NCBI GenBank assembly: GCA_021810735.1
Contig: JAJZIF010000292.1
Location: 1 to 5,500, forward strand
Origin: Acidobacteriota bacterium
GTDB taxonomy: Bacteria; Acidobacteriota; Terriglobia; Terriglobales; Acidobacteriaceae
Reading direction: 5' to 3'
Length of the DNA stretch: 5,500 nucleotides
In this document: positions 5,443 through 5,500 of the stretch, in pieces
How positions within the stretch are numbered: the first letter of the stretch is position 1
Layout of the letters: every line of letters starts with the position of its first letter
Program-made: the position numbers and the translations under genes
Notes under the pieces: model-generated
What the model was told of the DNA's origin: nothing
The model's input: the letters and a program-made list of their open reading frames with translations, nothing else
Database searches by the model: none

Positions 5443-5480
5443 CACCCTAGCCGCAAACTGCGCGGCGAGGGTGATTTTAT
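5443..5480 (+). terminator. GC-rich hairpin followed by a short T-run
   Basis: CACCCTAGCCGC (5443-5454) pairs with GCGGCGAGGGTG (5462-5473), 12-base arms with one mismatch and a seven-base loop. ATTTTAT follows at 5474-5480. On the plus strand this has the shape of a rho-independent terminator, but no plus-strand gene ends here. It may instead be a third palindromic repeat of the same intergenic cluster, or a terminator carried with it. Confidence 0.45.
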
Positions 5481-5500
5481 CGCGCGGCGCCGACGGTTTG

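Noticed and set aside
5120..5456. Short open frames on both strands at the right end
   Set aside because: They run through the palindromic repeats, lack ribosome sites and show no protein-like pattern.

Overview
The window looks like a stretch of a Gram-negative soil bacterium, most likely an Acidobacteriota. That is inference. It rests on a moderately high G+C content, repeat units of the TCATCCTGAGCGAAGCGAAG type at the right end, an outer-membrane beta-barrel fragment at the left, and a long multidomain c-di-GMP protein typical of such genomes. No rRNA, tRNA or CRISPR array was seen.

Left third (1-1452, minus strand). This is a small, decayed operon-like cluster of envelope genes. Read in its own direction, it starts with a two-helix membrane protein gene broken by a frameshift (1452-968). 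Next is a short membrane protein gene with a TTG start, translationally coupled by an overlapping stop and start (971-about 625). This gene runs, out of frame, straight into the C-terminal half of an outer-membrane transporter-type beta-barrel gene (about 624-235). The last gene encodes a Tat-exported protein and is cut by the window edge (178-1). The second and third genes appear to have been joined by a deletion, so most of this cluster is probably non-functional.

Middle (1453-4004). A 425-bp intergenic region with several inverted and direct repeats precedes one large intact plus-strand gene. It encodes a REC-PAS-GGDEF-EAL protein of 708 residues. The cyclase signature, its inhibitory I-site and the phosphodiesterase residues are all present. 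The receiver domain keeps its phosphoacceptor Asp but lacks two other usual active-site residues.

Right third (4005-5500). After a gene-free spacer there is a degraded fragment of an IS21-family transposase (istA) on the minus strand. It is followed by an intact 188-residue conserved-type hypothetical gene on the minus strand with a clear ribosome binding site. The last 400 bp are non-coding. They hold a possible promoter for that gene, two related copies of a REP-like palindromic repeat 57 bp apart, and a strong GC-rich hairpin followed by a short T-run.

No convincing new multi-gene system is visible. The points most worth checking are the deletion-fused envelope genes, the atypical receiver domain on a bifunctional c-di-GMP enzyme, and the palindromes in front of that gene.
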